52,980 nt of DNA, from the NCBI GenBank assembly GCA_016650295.1, contig JAENWA010000121.1:1-52980 (forward strand), written 5' to 3'. Position 1 is the first letter of the stretch; every line of letters begins with the position of its first letter. The stretch is from Desulfuromonadales bacterium (GTDB lineage: Bacteria; Desulfobacterota; Desulfuromonadia; Geobacterales; Pseudopelobacteraceae). The translations under genes were made by a program, and so were the position numbers. The notes beneath the pieces were generated by a model. The model ran no database searches. It was not told the origin of the DNA and worked only from the letters and a program-made list of their open reading frames with translations. Positions 35,194 through 43,209 of the stretch are shown here, piece after piece.

Positions 35194-38100
35194 TTAAAAC
35201 GTTACCAAACCTACCGTTTTTCGAAGGATCAGCAGTGCGTCGGCAATATCGATCAGGTTGTTCTGGGTCGGCAGTCCATTTGCCAGAGGGGCGACATCGC
35301 CATGAATCATGTCCGTGGTTGTCGGCAGTTCCAGGCCGACCGCAAAGCGCAGCGCCTTGAGCGCGTCGGATATGTCCGTAACTCCGCTTCCCTTGAAGTT
35401 CCCATCGCGGGTCCGGGTAATCACGCCCGTGACCGTGGTCTCGTTGAAGAGATTATCCAGTGCAATGACCGTAACGGTAGTGGTTCCGCCTGCCAGACCG
35501 CTGATGTCGCAGCTCCAGGTACTGATACCTGCGCCGGGGACGGTGCTGACCGTTCCGGCCGTTGCGCCGGTGCTTACGGAAACCTGCGGGGTCGAGCCCA
35601 GTTCGACCGTGCCGCTGATGGTCTGGGTGCTGTTGCCCGTCGGGGGACTGACGTCATTCAGGGTCAGCACCGGCGGATTGGCCTTGACCGTCCAGACCCC
35701 CGTGGTGGGGAGCGTAGCGGGCTGCTGGTTGCCGGCTGCATCCTTGCCGTGGACGACAATGGAGTGAGTCCCGTCGGAGAGCGCACTCAGATTTATCGGT
35801 GTTGCGACGGAATCAACGACTATGAGCGGTCCTCCGTCAAATCTGTACTGGTAGCTCACCACCCCGGCTCCCCCGATTGTCAGGGTGGCGCTGTTCTGGT
35901 TGGTCCTGCCTCCCGGCGGGAGGCCGCTGATGGTGGCGGACGGCATCACCTGGATGTTCGCGACGGGAGCGCTCAGGGTATCGCCGGTGTCGTTGGTGGC
36001 GGTGACCGCGATGCTGTTGGGGCCGACGGCCAACCCGGTGACGGTGGCGCTCCAGGTAGCGGTAAAGGGGGTTGCGTCAATGGTGCATGCCAACGTCAAG
36101 GGGTCGATGATGCAGGGGACGGACGCAAAGACCGGTGTCCCGTTGTTGACGCTGATCGCTACTGTTGCCGTCGAGTCCACCGTTCCGGTCAGCAGCTGGC
36201 TGGTCAGAATGGTCGGCGTTGTGACCGGATTCAGAGTCAGGACGGTAAGCGGAACCGGGGCGGGAGCGCCACCGGTGGCAGTCAGCGTGATCATGTCATC
36301 GGCTCCGCTGACCGGATCAACGCCGTTAGGTATCAGGAGCTCCGGATGGTCGAAGGGCGCCCATTCGTTCCTGACCCGCTCATCGGTGAGGGCCTTGAGG
36401 AATTCCACCACCTCGATCCGGCCGGCCGCACCGCTCCTCAAATTGCCGATCGGCTGCATGGCCGCCGCCAGTTGAGGATTGCCGGGGAAATCCCCGCCAC
36501 GGGTGTAGAACTCCACCACCTGATCGAGGGTCAAGGCATCGCCGTTATGGAAGTAGGGGGGGGTCAGCTCTACGTTTCGCAGACCGGGGGTTTTGAAGGC
36601 GCCTTTCGTGTTGTCCGTCGCTGTTAGAACACTTGCAAGCCTGGGGGTCGCGAAGGGGAGTTGCCCCTGGACGCCAAGCAGCGCCAATTGTGCAAAAGAG
36701 AGCGGATAATTCTGGCCGGTAAGCTGGTTGACAAACGGCGCGGTACCCCCTCTCCCCTGGTCGGCTTCCGTGGTTCTGACGCCGATATTGAAGAAGCCGG
36801 CATCGATCAGTCCCGTGGTGAATGTCGTTGGATTGATGTCAAATTTGATCAGGCTGTGGGTGGTGTTGTTGGTGAACGCCACCGGATTGCAGTCAGGGAA
36901 AACGCAGTTGGGGATACTGCTGCCGGCCGCGGCGGCGGTGAACTCCGCGCCGGAATGGCAGACCGTACATTTGCCGTCAAAAGTCGCAAACCCTCGTTGG
37001 GCGGCGGGGCTCAGGGCGTTCCGGTTACCGGACTGGAAGCGGTCGAAGGGGGTCCGGTCGGAGACCAGGGTCGCTTCGTAGAGCTGGATGGCGAGCCCCC
37101 AGAAGAGGGAAAAGTTGGCCTCCATCTGGCTGAACTGCTCGCCTCCGGGGAGTGGGGCAGCCTTGGTCGGCAGGGTGACGGTGCGTGTTGAAATCCAGAG
37201 GTTGTCGGGGAAAGCGGCCTGGATCATCTGCGTGTAGTTGGTGGTAAGCCCTCTGTCACCCGCGACCGTTCCGTCCGGCTGAAGCGTGGCCCGGGAGAGG
37301 GTTCCCAGGACGCTGTCGCTGGAGTGGACAAGCTGCTGCCCGAGCGGCGGGGTTGTCAGGGTGAGCATCTTTCGGCCCAGTTCGGGAAAGGTGCGCCCTT
37401 TGAACGACATTTCAACGTCACTCAAGGCCGGGCCGACCGCCTGTGAGGCGAGGCTGGCGTTGGGGATAGCAATCTTCTGTTTCACCAGCGCCGCGCCGTC
37501 GTCGATCCAGATACCGGCCGACTGGTCAAGCGGGCCGAAGGGGTTTTCTCCGTTGAAGATATTGTTGGCCCGGCCGTCCCAGAAGTTGGCATAATTGAAG
37601 ACTGCGTTGATCACGGACGGCGAGTTGCGCCCGGTTACCTGACGAACGTTGTTGATCGGGTCGGCTGTGGCGCCGGTATGGAAGATCTGGTCGGCCAGCG
37701 GTGTTCCGCTGTCCAGGGCGGAGCTGTTGACGGCCAGGAAATCGGCCAGCCGGATTCCCTGGGAACCGACGACGTCGTTGGTGTCGCGCAGGAGCGTCAC
37801 CTCATCGGCGGTGAACCCGTTAGCCGGATCGGGAGTGAGCCGGGAAGTTATCGGTAATACCTGGAAGAGTGGGAAATCGGCGAATGGCTGCAGGAGGTAA
37901 TTCGGAGCGAACAGCGGACGCGCAGATGCCCTTAAAATCAAAGGTAAATTCAAATTTGTCAACGGGTCGATCGTAAAGGTTTTAATGACCGTGGAGTTGT
38001 TGCCGAAGATGGTATCGGGACCCGGATGGAGCTGGTTCCTGTCCCGTCTGGCCGTTTCCTTGGGAAACGAGCCGACAACCGGGTCCGCTCCGGCGCGGTA

Positions 38101-38382
38101 GTGGCAACTGGCGCAAGCCGTTGCCCCGTCACTGCCCGCCTGCATGTCCCAGAACAGGGCCTTGCCGAGTTGGATAGCGGCAGCTCTGGCAGCGGCAGTC
38201 GGTTTCCCATCCGGACCTGATCGGAGGAACTGGCCAAGGTTGGGTGGCTCGGGAACCGGTATCTTCCTGAGCGGGGGCTGGAGCGCTCCCCATGCAAAAC
38301 CGCTCGGCAGCAGGGCACAGATCATGATAACACACAGCAGACGCCTGACAGTCCGTGATTTCAGACAAAACGATACAACCAT
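35194..38382 (-). CDS. Secreted di-heme MauG/CCP-like protein with Ig-like domains and dockerin-like tail (2)
   Basis: The 1062-residue paralog of the next gene. The start at 38382 has GGAGG and begins a signal peptide (LLCVIMICALLPSGFAWG); the frame open to 38433 is rejected. Haem sites CASCH (near residue 89) and CTVCH (near 470) are present, with ALFWDMQAGSDGATACASCH, NFWDGRANNIFNGENPFGP, FHNGDALTLDQVVEFYTRGG and LKALTDERVRNEW. Three Ig-like or adhesion-like beta domains follow, and the module DISDALKALRFAVGL plus IDIADALLILRKTVGLVTF closes the chain. It carries an extra segment between the haems compared with its paralog. Both genes form one operon ending at the terminator near 32505. Confidence 0.87.
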   Translation of the reverse strand: MVVSFCLKSRTVRRLLCVIMICALLPSGFAWGALQPPLRKIPVPEPPNLGQFLRSGPDGKPTAAARAAAIQLGKALFWDMQAGSDGATACASCHYRAGADPVVGSFPKETARRDRNQLHPGPDTIFGNNSTVIKTFTIDPLTNLNLPLILRASARPLFAPNYLLQPFADFPLFQVLPITSRLTPDPANGFTADEVTLLRDTNDVVGSQGIRLADFLAVNSSALDSGTPLADQIFHTGATADPINNVRQVTGRNSPSVINAVFNYANFWDGRANNIFNGENPFGPLDQSAGIWIDDGAALVKQKIAIPNASLASQAVGPALSDVEMSFKGRTFPELGRKMLTLTTPPLGQQLVHSSDSVLGTLSRATLQPDGTVAGDRGLTTNYTQMIQAAFPDNLWISTRTVTLPTKAAPLPGGEQFSQMEANFSLFWGLAIQLYEATLVSDRTPFDRFQSGNRNALSPAAQRGFATFDGKCTVCHSGAEFTAAAAGSSIPNCVFPDCNPVAFTNNTTHSLIKFDINPTTFTTGLIDAGFFNIGVRTTEADQGRGGTAPFVNQLTGQNYPLSFAQLALLGVQGQLPFATPRLASVLTATDNTKGAFKTPGLRNVELTPPYFHNGDALTLDQVVEFYTRGGDFPGNPQLAAAMQPIGNLRSGAAGRIEVVEFLKALTDERVRNEWAPFDHPELLIPNGVDPVSGADDMITLTATGGAPAPVPLTVLTLNPVTTPTILTSQLLTGTVDSTATVAISVNNGTPVFASVPCIIDPLTLACTIDATPFTATWSATVTGLAVGPNSIAVTATNDTGDTLSAPVANIQVMPSATISGLPPGGRTNQNSATLTIGGAGVVSYQYRFDGGPLIVVDSVATPINLSALSDGTHSIVVHGKDAAGNQQPATLPTTGVWTVKANPPVLTLNDVSPPTGNSTQTISGTVELGSTPQVSVSTGATAGTVSTVPGAGISTWSCDISGLAGGTTTVTVIALDNLFNETTVTGVITRTRDGNFKGSGVTDISDALKALRFAVGLELPTTTDMIHGDVAPLANGLPTQNNLIDIADALLILRKTVGLVTF

Positions 38383-38827
38383 AGAGTCCTCCGGATTCCG
38401 TTTTCTTATGTAGGGCACAACTTTAAATAACAAATTTCAGTCGATAATTGAGCTTTCCAAATCAATACTAAAATAGTAAGCAAAATGCATGCCGCATTAA
38501 TCAGTGGATCTGATTGCCCTCAGTGAACGCATGGTTACACGCTCTTTTCTCAGGAAACGACCGTCTCAGGGGATGCAAAAATTTTTTCAGGGGGCGGGTA
38601 TCTGCGCACTATTTGGTTGACGTTGCCAGCAGGGTTTATTGATACAGTACCCACCTGCATTTAAAATCAACAGGTTGCGGTTCGAATTGACTCTGCCGGT
38701 GTGCCGAATTGATTGGCGCGATACCTGCAAGCATTTTTTTATGTCAATTTTTGTGGAAAACCTGCGAGGTTTTCAAAACCTCGCAGGTCTGTCCTGTCAA
38801 ATCAGCAGCAAACGTGGAGTCAACATC
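38383..38827. other. Divergent intergenic region, no gene
   Basis: About 445 bp between divergent genes that both encode dockerin-like proteins. It must hold promoters for both directions, but none is convincing by eye; TTGACG at 38617-38622 has only a weak -10 partner near 38640. It contains one 29-bp palindrome at 38760-38788. An open frame in the plus gene extends through here, but its signal peptide starts only at 38828. Confidence 0.5.
38760..38788. repeat. Palindrome ACCTGCGAGGTTTT-type, copy 1
   Basis: Perfect inverted repeat with 14-bp arms around a single C at 38774. A close relative lies at 42526-42558, where the G-C pair in the fourth position is replaced by C-G on both arms. It lies in the leader of the gene starting at 38828. 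Confidence 0.75.
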
Positions 38828-41200
38828 ATGAAAAATGTATTCCTGACAGCAGTTTTAGCTATGGTTTTATCATGCTCCATTGCCCAGGCCGTTGTGTATC
38901 AAGGGGCCATGGACAACCGTGCCGGTCTGCCGTTCGTGCCCGGTTTCACCGGCCACTCAAAGGCCTGGGTTACCGGCGGCGACCCCGGAGCGGGGCTGCG
39001 GCTGGAGTGGCAGGCCGACAACGAGACCACCCCCGGTTCATGGACCTACACCTACCGGCTGCTGCGGAACACCGCCAAAAACAAGGGCTTCGCCTTTTTC
39101 GACATCGAAACCGCTGCCGATTTCACGACAGCGAATATAACGTCCAGTCAGGTACTGTCCGCCACGGACGCCACCGGTGCTCCCATTCCGGCGGGGCTGG
39201 CTTCCATTACCATCTCGGGCTTTCAAAACTTTACTTCCCATCACGACTTTTCCAATGCCGCGGTCAGCGAGGTGAATTCCCAGACTGTGCTAAGCAAGTT
39301 TGATCTCAGCCACTACAGCGGCGATCCCGGCCGGGTAGCTCCCGGAAAGCCGGGCAGCAACAACTCGGCTACCCCGTCGGTCGGGCCGGTGCCTCACCCT
39401 TTCAGCGGCATCCGGGTGACCTTCCCCGGATCGTTCGCCGAACTGGCCAGTCTCGGCTATAATGCATGCGAGTGGTCGTTCCGGGTCGTCAGCGACCGGG
39501 TTCCCATGTGGGGGCATTTCTTCGGCTGGAGCGACCAGACCACCCTCTCCCCGTACTGGTATGCCGATATTTTCAACAACCATATCGATGACCCGATCCG
39601 CCTGACACTGGCGCCTATCGACAGCCTGACCGGCGCCGATCCGTATCAAGGCTGGATACTGGTCCCCGGTTCATTGCCGACCGTACTCTCAACCCTGCCG
39701 CTTGAAGGAGCGGTCGCGGCGCCGGTTACCGAGCCGGTCAGCGCCGTTTTCAGCGGTGTGATGGACCCACGGACCATTAAATCCACGACCTTTTCCCTGG
39801 CTGTCAACGGCATCCCGGTGGCCGGCAGGGTCAGCTATGATCCGGATGCCATGACCGCCACCTTTACGCCGAACTCCCCGCTCGTCCCCAACACCAGCTA
39901 TACGGCGACCATCTCCACCGGCGCAAAAGACCTGGCGGGAAATGCCCTGACGCTGCCGAAGAGCTGGGGCTTCACCACCGCTGCGCCGGATGTCACCCCG
40001 CCGACGGTAACAGCCACAATCCCCGGCAACACGGCCAACTTTGTTGGGATTACTACTCCCATCACTGCCTCTTTCAGCGAGGAAATTGATCCTTTTATGC
40101 TCACCGCGAACTTTACCGTCGATGACGCTGGTGATCCGGTATCAGGCACAGTCAGCTATATTCCCGCGATACGAACCGCCGTCTTTACACCGAGCGTCCC
40201 GCTTGCCAACAACACCACCTATACGGTCACCATTGCCACCGGTATCAGGGATCGTGCGGGTAATGCCATGGCCGTGCCGGTGACCTGGAGCTTCACCACC
40301 ATCCGCAAGGAGACGGTGCTGCCGTTAGTTACCGCAACCGTCCCGGCGGCCCGCTCTCTTAATGTCCAGATAAACAGCCCCATCATCGCCATCTTCAGCG
40401 AACCGATGGACCCGGCGACAATCAACGCTGCCACATTCAAGCTCAGCGCTGCGGGCGTTCCCGTTGCCGGCACGGTCAGCTATGACCCGGTATCCAATAC
40501 CGCCAGCTTCACGCCAGCCGAACCGGCCCTTGCCTTCAGTACTGCCTACAGTGTCTCAATTTTCACCGCGGTCAGTGACCTGGCCGGCAACCATCTGCCG
40601 CTGGTAAACGAGTTTACCTTCACAACCGCGGCGCCGGACACTGTCCCTCCGACGGTGACCGCAACCTCACCGAGCGACGGCTCTAATAACGTCCCGGTAG
40701 CGCCCCTCATCAGTGCCACATTCAGCGAACAGATTGATCCGGCGACGCTCGTCCCCGCAAGCATTACGGTGACTGGTCAGAGTTTCCTGGCCAGCGCCCC
40801 CTTTGCCGTCAGCGGAACGGTCAGCCTGAGCAGCGGTGGCATCAGTCTGCCGAGCGCCCTGTTTACACTCGCCGGACCGCTCCCCATGGGCACCGTCTAC
40901 AGCGTCAGGGTCACCGGCGTCAAAGATCTGACCGGGAACCTCATGACGGACAAGATCTGGAGTTTCACCACCATGCCGGACGGTATCCTGATCCCCGGCG
41001 AGAGCGGCGTTACCACGATTGCCGATGCCCTGAAAGTTCTGCGGATCGCCGTGAACCTGATTCCGCCGACGCAGGACGACAAAAACCACGGTGACGTTGC
41101 CCCCCTGGGCCCGGACGGCAAGCCCCAGCCCGACGGGAATATCGACATCCAGGATGCGCTGGTGATCCTGCGCAAGGCGGTCGGTCTGGTAAGCTGGTAA
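38828..41200 (+). CDS. Secreted protein with Big_5 Ig-like repeats and dockerin-like tail
   Basis: A 790-residue protein from the ATG at 38828 (GGAG upstream) with signal peptide MKNVFLTAVLAMVLSCSIAQA. Residues about 22-270 form an unrecognised beta-rich domain (LEWQADNETTPGSWTYTYRL, ISGFQNFTSHHDFS). Four SbsA/Big_5-type Ig-like repeats follow, each with a PxVTAT(I/V/S)P start and a W/F-S-F-T-T end, spaced about 100 residues. The C-terminus is the dockerin-like module, TTIADALKVLRIAVNL then HGDVAPLG...IDIQDALVILRKAVGLVSW. It is the only member of the group on the plus strand. No enzyme motif seen; probably a structural or adhesive partner. Confidence 0.8.
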   Translation: MKNVFLTAVLAMVLSCSIAQAVVYQGAMDNRAGLPFVPGFTGHSKAWVTGGDPGAGLRLEWQADNETTPGSWTYTYRLLRNTAKNKGFAFFDIETAADFTTANITSSQVLSATDATGAPIPAGLASITISGFQNFTSHHDFSNAAVSEVNSQTVLSKFDLSHYSGDPGRVAPGKPGSNNSATPSVGPVPHPFSGIRVTFPGSFAELASLGYNACEWSFRVVSDRVPMWGHFFGWSDQTTLSPYWYADIFNNHIDDPIRLTLAPIDSLTGADPYQGWILVPGSLPTVLSTLPLEGAVAAPVTEPVSAVFSGVMDPRTIKSTTFSLAVNGIPVAGRVSYDPDAMTATFTPNSPLVPNTSYTATISTGAKDLAGNALTLPKSWGFTTAAPDVTPPTVTATIPGNTANFVGITTPITASFSEEIDPFMLTANFTVDDAGDPVSGTVSYIPAIRTAVFTPSVPLANNTTYTVTIATGIRDRAGNAMAVPVTWSFTTIRKETVLPLVTATVPAARSLNVQINSPIIAIFSEPMDPATINAATFKLSAAGVPVAGTVSYDPVSNTASFTPAEPALAFSTAYSVSIFTAVSDLAGNHLPLVNEFTFTTAAPDTVPPTVTATSPSDGSNNVPVAPLISATFSEQIDPATLVPASITVTGQSFLASAPFAVSGTVSLSSGGISLPSALFTLAGPLPMGTVYSVRVTGVKDLTGNLMTDKIWSFTTMPDGILIPGESGVTTIADALKVLRIAVNLIPPTQDDKNHGDVAPLGPDGKPQPDGNIDIQDALVILRKAVGLVSW

Positions 41201-41238
41201 AATACTGCAGCTCCCTTTTTGGCGGTCTGGATACAACA

Positions 41239-41275
41239 ACGCCTCGTCGGCAGATTGCGGACGGGGCGTTTTTCC
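41239..41275 (+). terminator. Terminator after the Big_5 protein gene
   Basis: ACGCCTCGTC (41239-41248) pairs with GACGGGGCGT (41260-41269) with one G-T pair, followed by a T run. Confidence 0.8.
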
Positions 41276-41333
41276 TTCTTTGTCACAGGGAAAATCAAAG
41301 ATTCAACTCGAACGGTTTAATGAATCGGTGTAA

Positions 41334-41564
41334 TCAAACATCTCCCGGCTTGTTTTTTTGATCGTTTTCGCCCTTGGCTTCCTTTTTGCTGTCATTTTCT
41401 GATGCAGCCTTGATTTCGATTTCTTCTTTTCCATCTGCCGCTTTTTTAAAATTACGAATACTTTTTCCCATGGCACCGGCGATTTCGGGGAGTTTTCCGG
41501 CGCCGAAAACCACCAGGACAATAACGAGAATAATGATCATTTCGGGCATACCGAATCCAAACAT
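41334..41564 (-). CDS. tatA: Sec-independent (Tat) translocase protein TatA
   Basis: A 76-residue TatA/E-type protein: a short N-terminal membrane helix ([20 protein letters not shown]), the FGxxKLPE hinge, an amphipathic helix ([14 protein letters not shown]) and an acidic/basic tail. TatA oligomers form the pore for folded proteins carrying twin-arginine signals. It stands alone here, without tatB or tatC, with AAAGGAGG before the ATG. It lies in the same block as a Tat-signal multicopper oxidase (gene at 45296-46810), a possible cargo. Confidence 0.93.
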   Translation of the reverse strand: MFGFGMPEMIIILVIVLVVFGAGKLPEIAGAMGKSIRNFKKAADGKEEIEIKAASENDSKKEAKGENDQKNKPGDV

Positions 41565-41717
41565 AGATAACCTCCTTTAACTGTGGTTTTTAAAGTTTCC
41601 AGATGAAACGGATTAAGAGTTAGACAAGGTTAGTGAGCTCTGATAAGCTCGAAACTACTGATATCGACTGCCGGCATTTCAGCCTGCTTAACATTTGAAA
41701 AAGGAGAAACTGAAGTT

Positions 41718-42500
41718 ATGAGACTAATGAGATCCACAGTTGTTGCTGCATCTGTAGCGGTAGTTTTTGGAATGTCGCTCTCGAACGCCATGGCAAAAGA
41801 CGAAGCTGTCAAAACCGGAACTGAATCCAAGGCGGTCAAGGTCGAATCAGCAAAAACAGCTAGTGCGCCCAAGCTGGTCAAAGACCATGCTGGTAACATC
41901 AGCAATGCGTCCAAGGTTGTCAAAGAGATTGCCGCCATTCCGAAGAGAAAGATCCCGCCGGTTCTTCTCAATGGCGCCAGTGCCATTGTCATTGTTCCCA
42001 AGGTAGCCAAACAGAGCCTTATGGTCAGCGGCGGGAGCGCCGGCGGCGTGCTGCTGGTTCATGACAGCGAGGGGAAATGGAGTAGCCCCGTATTTATCAC
42101 CATCTCCGGCGGTACCCTCGGCTGGCAGATCGTCGGGGACCCGTTGGACATCGTCCTGGTGATCAAGAGCAAAAAGAGTGTCGATGCCATCCTGAAGGGC
42201 AAATTCACCCTGGATGCTAAAGTAGCGGTAGAACCGGGACGGCTGGGACCCACCATGAAGGGCGCGACCGTCAAAGAGCAGAAGGCGGAGATTGCGTCCT
42301 ATGTCCGCAGCCACGGGGCCTTTGCGGAAGAGGTGACCACGGCGGGCTCTATCCTGCAGATTGATGCCGCTGCCAATGACGCCTTCTATGCCAAGCCGAA
42401 GGTCGAAGCCGGGGATATCGTGTCCGGCAAGGCGGTAAAATCAACCGAGGATGTCAAGGCTCTACAGAAACTGCTGGCCGATTACGCGGCTGCCAAATAG
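41718..42500 (+). CDS. Periplasmic SYLF/YSC84-type lipid-binding domain protein
   Basis: A 260-residue protein with a signal peptide (STVVAASVAVVFGMSLSNAMA), a Lys/Ala-rich linker, and a SYLF (YSC84) domain seen as IPKRKIPPVLLNGASAIVIV, VSGGSAGGVLLVHD, WSSPVFITISGGTLGWQIV and DIVLVIKSKKSVDAILKGKF. SYLF domains bind phosphoinositides in eukaryotes; bacterial roles are unknown. AAGGAG precedes the ATG. A long palindrome lies just downstream and is probably its terminator. Confidence 0.82.
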   Translation: MRLMRSTVVAASVAVVFGMSLSNAMAKDEAVKTGTESKAVKVESAKTASAPKLVKDHAGNISNASKVVKEIAAIPKRKIPPVLLNGASAIVIVPKVAKQSLMVSGGSAGGVLLVHDSEGKWSSPVFITISGGTLGWQIVGDPLDIVLVIKSKKSVDAILKGKFTLDAKVAVEPGRLGPTMKGATVKEQKAEIASYVRSHGAFAEEVTTAGSILQIDAAANDAFYAKPKVEAGDIVSGKAVKSTEDVKALQKLLADYAAAK

Positions 42501-42525
42501 CAAAATTCCAGCAAACGTAAAAATC

Positions 42526-42558
42526 AAACCTCCGAGGTTTTCAAAACCTCGGAGGTTT
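42526..42558. terminator. Long palindrome acting as a shared terminator
   Basis: AAACCTCCGAGGTTTT (42526-42541) and its exact complement (42543-42558) flank a single C. It separates the convergent SYLF gene (ending 42500) and the gene ending at 42560. T-rich arms and a TTTTT run beyond the stem on the minus strand fit termination. It is a relative of the palindrome at 38760-38788. Confidence 0.7.
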
Positions 42559-42559
42559 A

Positions 42560-42949
42560 TCAAGCCTGTTTCTGAAGAAGAATCTGCCTGAAATAGTCCG
42601 GCAGCGAAGCGTCATCTTCCATGTTGAGCTTCAACCCCTTCTGAACCAGGGCGGTCAGCAATTCGGTTCCGCACTGGACACGATCCTGCACATAGGCCAG
42701 CGACCTGCTGTCGGTCGCGGATAGAAGCTCAGTTCGTGTCTCCGGGGTACTCTGAAGGATCTTGTCGATCAGTTCATCCGTGTAGGTCCGCCACAACTCC
42801 CGTTCCTGCGTGATGGTGTCTTTGCTTTCAAGTCGCTTGTACTCTTCCTCAACTTCCGGACGGACGCAGCCGTTCTCAAGCATGAACGTCTCAGTAACAT
42901 ACGCAAGCCAGGCTTCTCCGATCTCCTGTGCAGTCATCGTTGTACTCAT
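42560..42949 (-). CDS. Conserved-looking protein of unknown function
   Basis: A 129-residue, mainly helical, acidic soluble protein beginning MSTTMTAQEIGEAWLAYVTE. The ATG at 42949 has GGAGGTG upstream; the longer open frame to 43045 runs through a palindromic repeat and is rejected. No signal peptide, membrane segment or recognisable motif. It lies alone between two palindromes. Confidence 0.7.
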   Translation of the reverse strand: MSTTMTAQEIGEAWLAYVTETFMLENGCVRPEVEEEYKRLESKDTITQERELWRTYTDELIDKILQSTPETRTELLSATDSRSLAYVQDRVQCGTELLTALVQKGLKLNMEDDASLPDYFRQILLQKQA

Positions 42950-42989
42950 GGGAACACCTCCATTGTTTGTCGCTGTACTTAATTCCAAA

Positions 42990-43085
42990 TTGCATTCAAG
43001 ATGGCGCTTATGTAGAGACGCATTGTATGCGTCTCTGAGACGCATGCAATGCGTCTCTACGGTGATTATGCCATCTTGGTCGCAA
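42990..43085. repeat. MITE-like imperfect palindrome
   Basis: A 96-bp element with outer arms TTGCATTCAAGATGGC (42990-43005) and an imperfect complement (43070-43085), and a nearly perfect inner palindrome of 24-bp arms (43012-43060, GTAGAGACGCATTG...). The core resembles GTAGAGACGCATTGCATGCG-type sequences that I recall as dispersed in several bacterial genomes. It has no coding capacity and lies between a gene start and a terminator. Confidence 0.75.
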
Positions 43086-43105
43086 ATAGCGAATAAAACT
43101 GATTA

Positions 43106-43147
43106 AAAAAAGGGCCTCGTCGATTGCCGACGCGAGGCCCTTTTTTT
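43106..43147. terminator. Bidirectional terminator of the multicopper oxidase operon
   Basis: GGGCCTCG (43112-43119) pairs with CGAGGCCC (43133-43140), flanked by a run of A on the left and T on the right. On the minus strand it lies about 70 bp beyond the oxidase stop codon. Confidence 0.85.
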
Positions 43148-43209
43148 GTCTGCAATCTGCTGCTCCGGTCAGTAACCCCCTGGGCGGAGCAGCATACGGG
43201 CGGGGTGGA

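Noticed and set aside
34861-36627. A 588-codon plus-strand frame antisense to the two peroxidase-like genes (also 33342-34262)
   Set aside because: It runs across the end of one minus-strand gene and into the next, is rich in Arg/Gly/Asp and has no recognisable domain. The minus strand encodes clear haem and Ig-like proteins.
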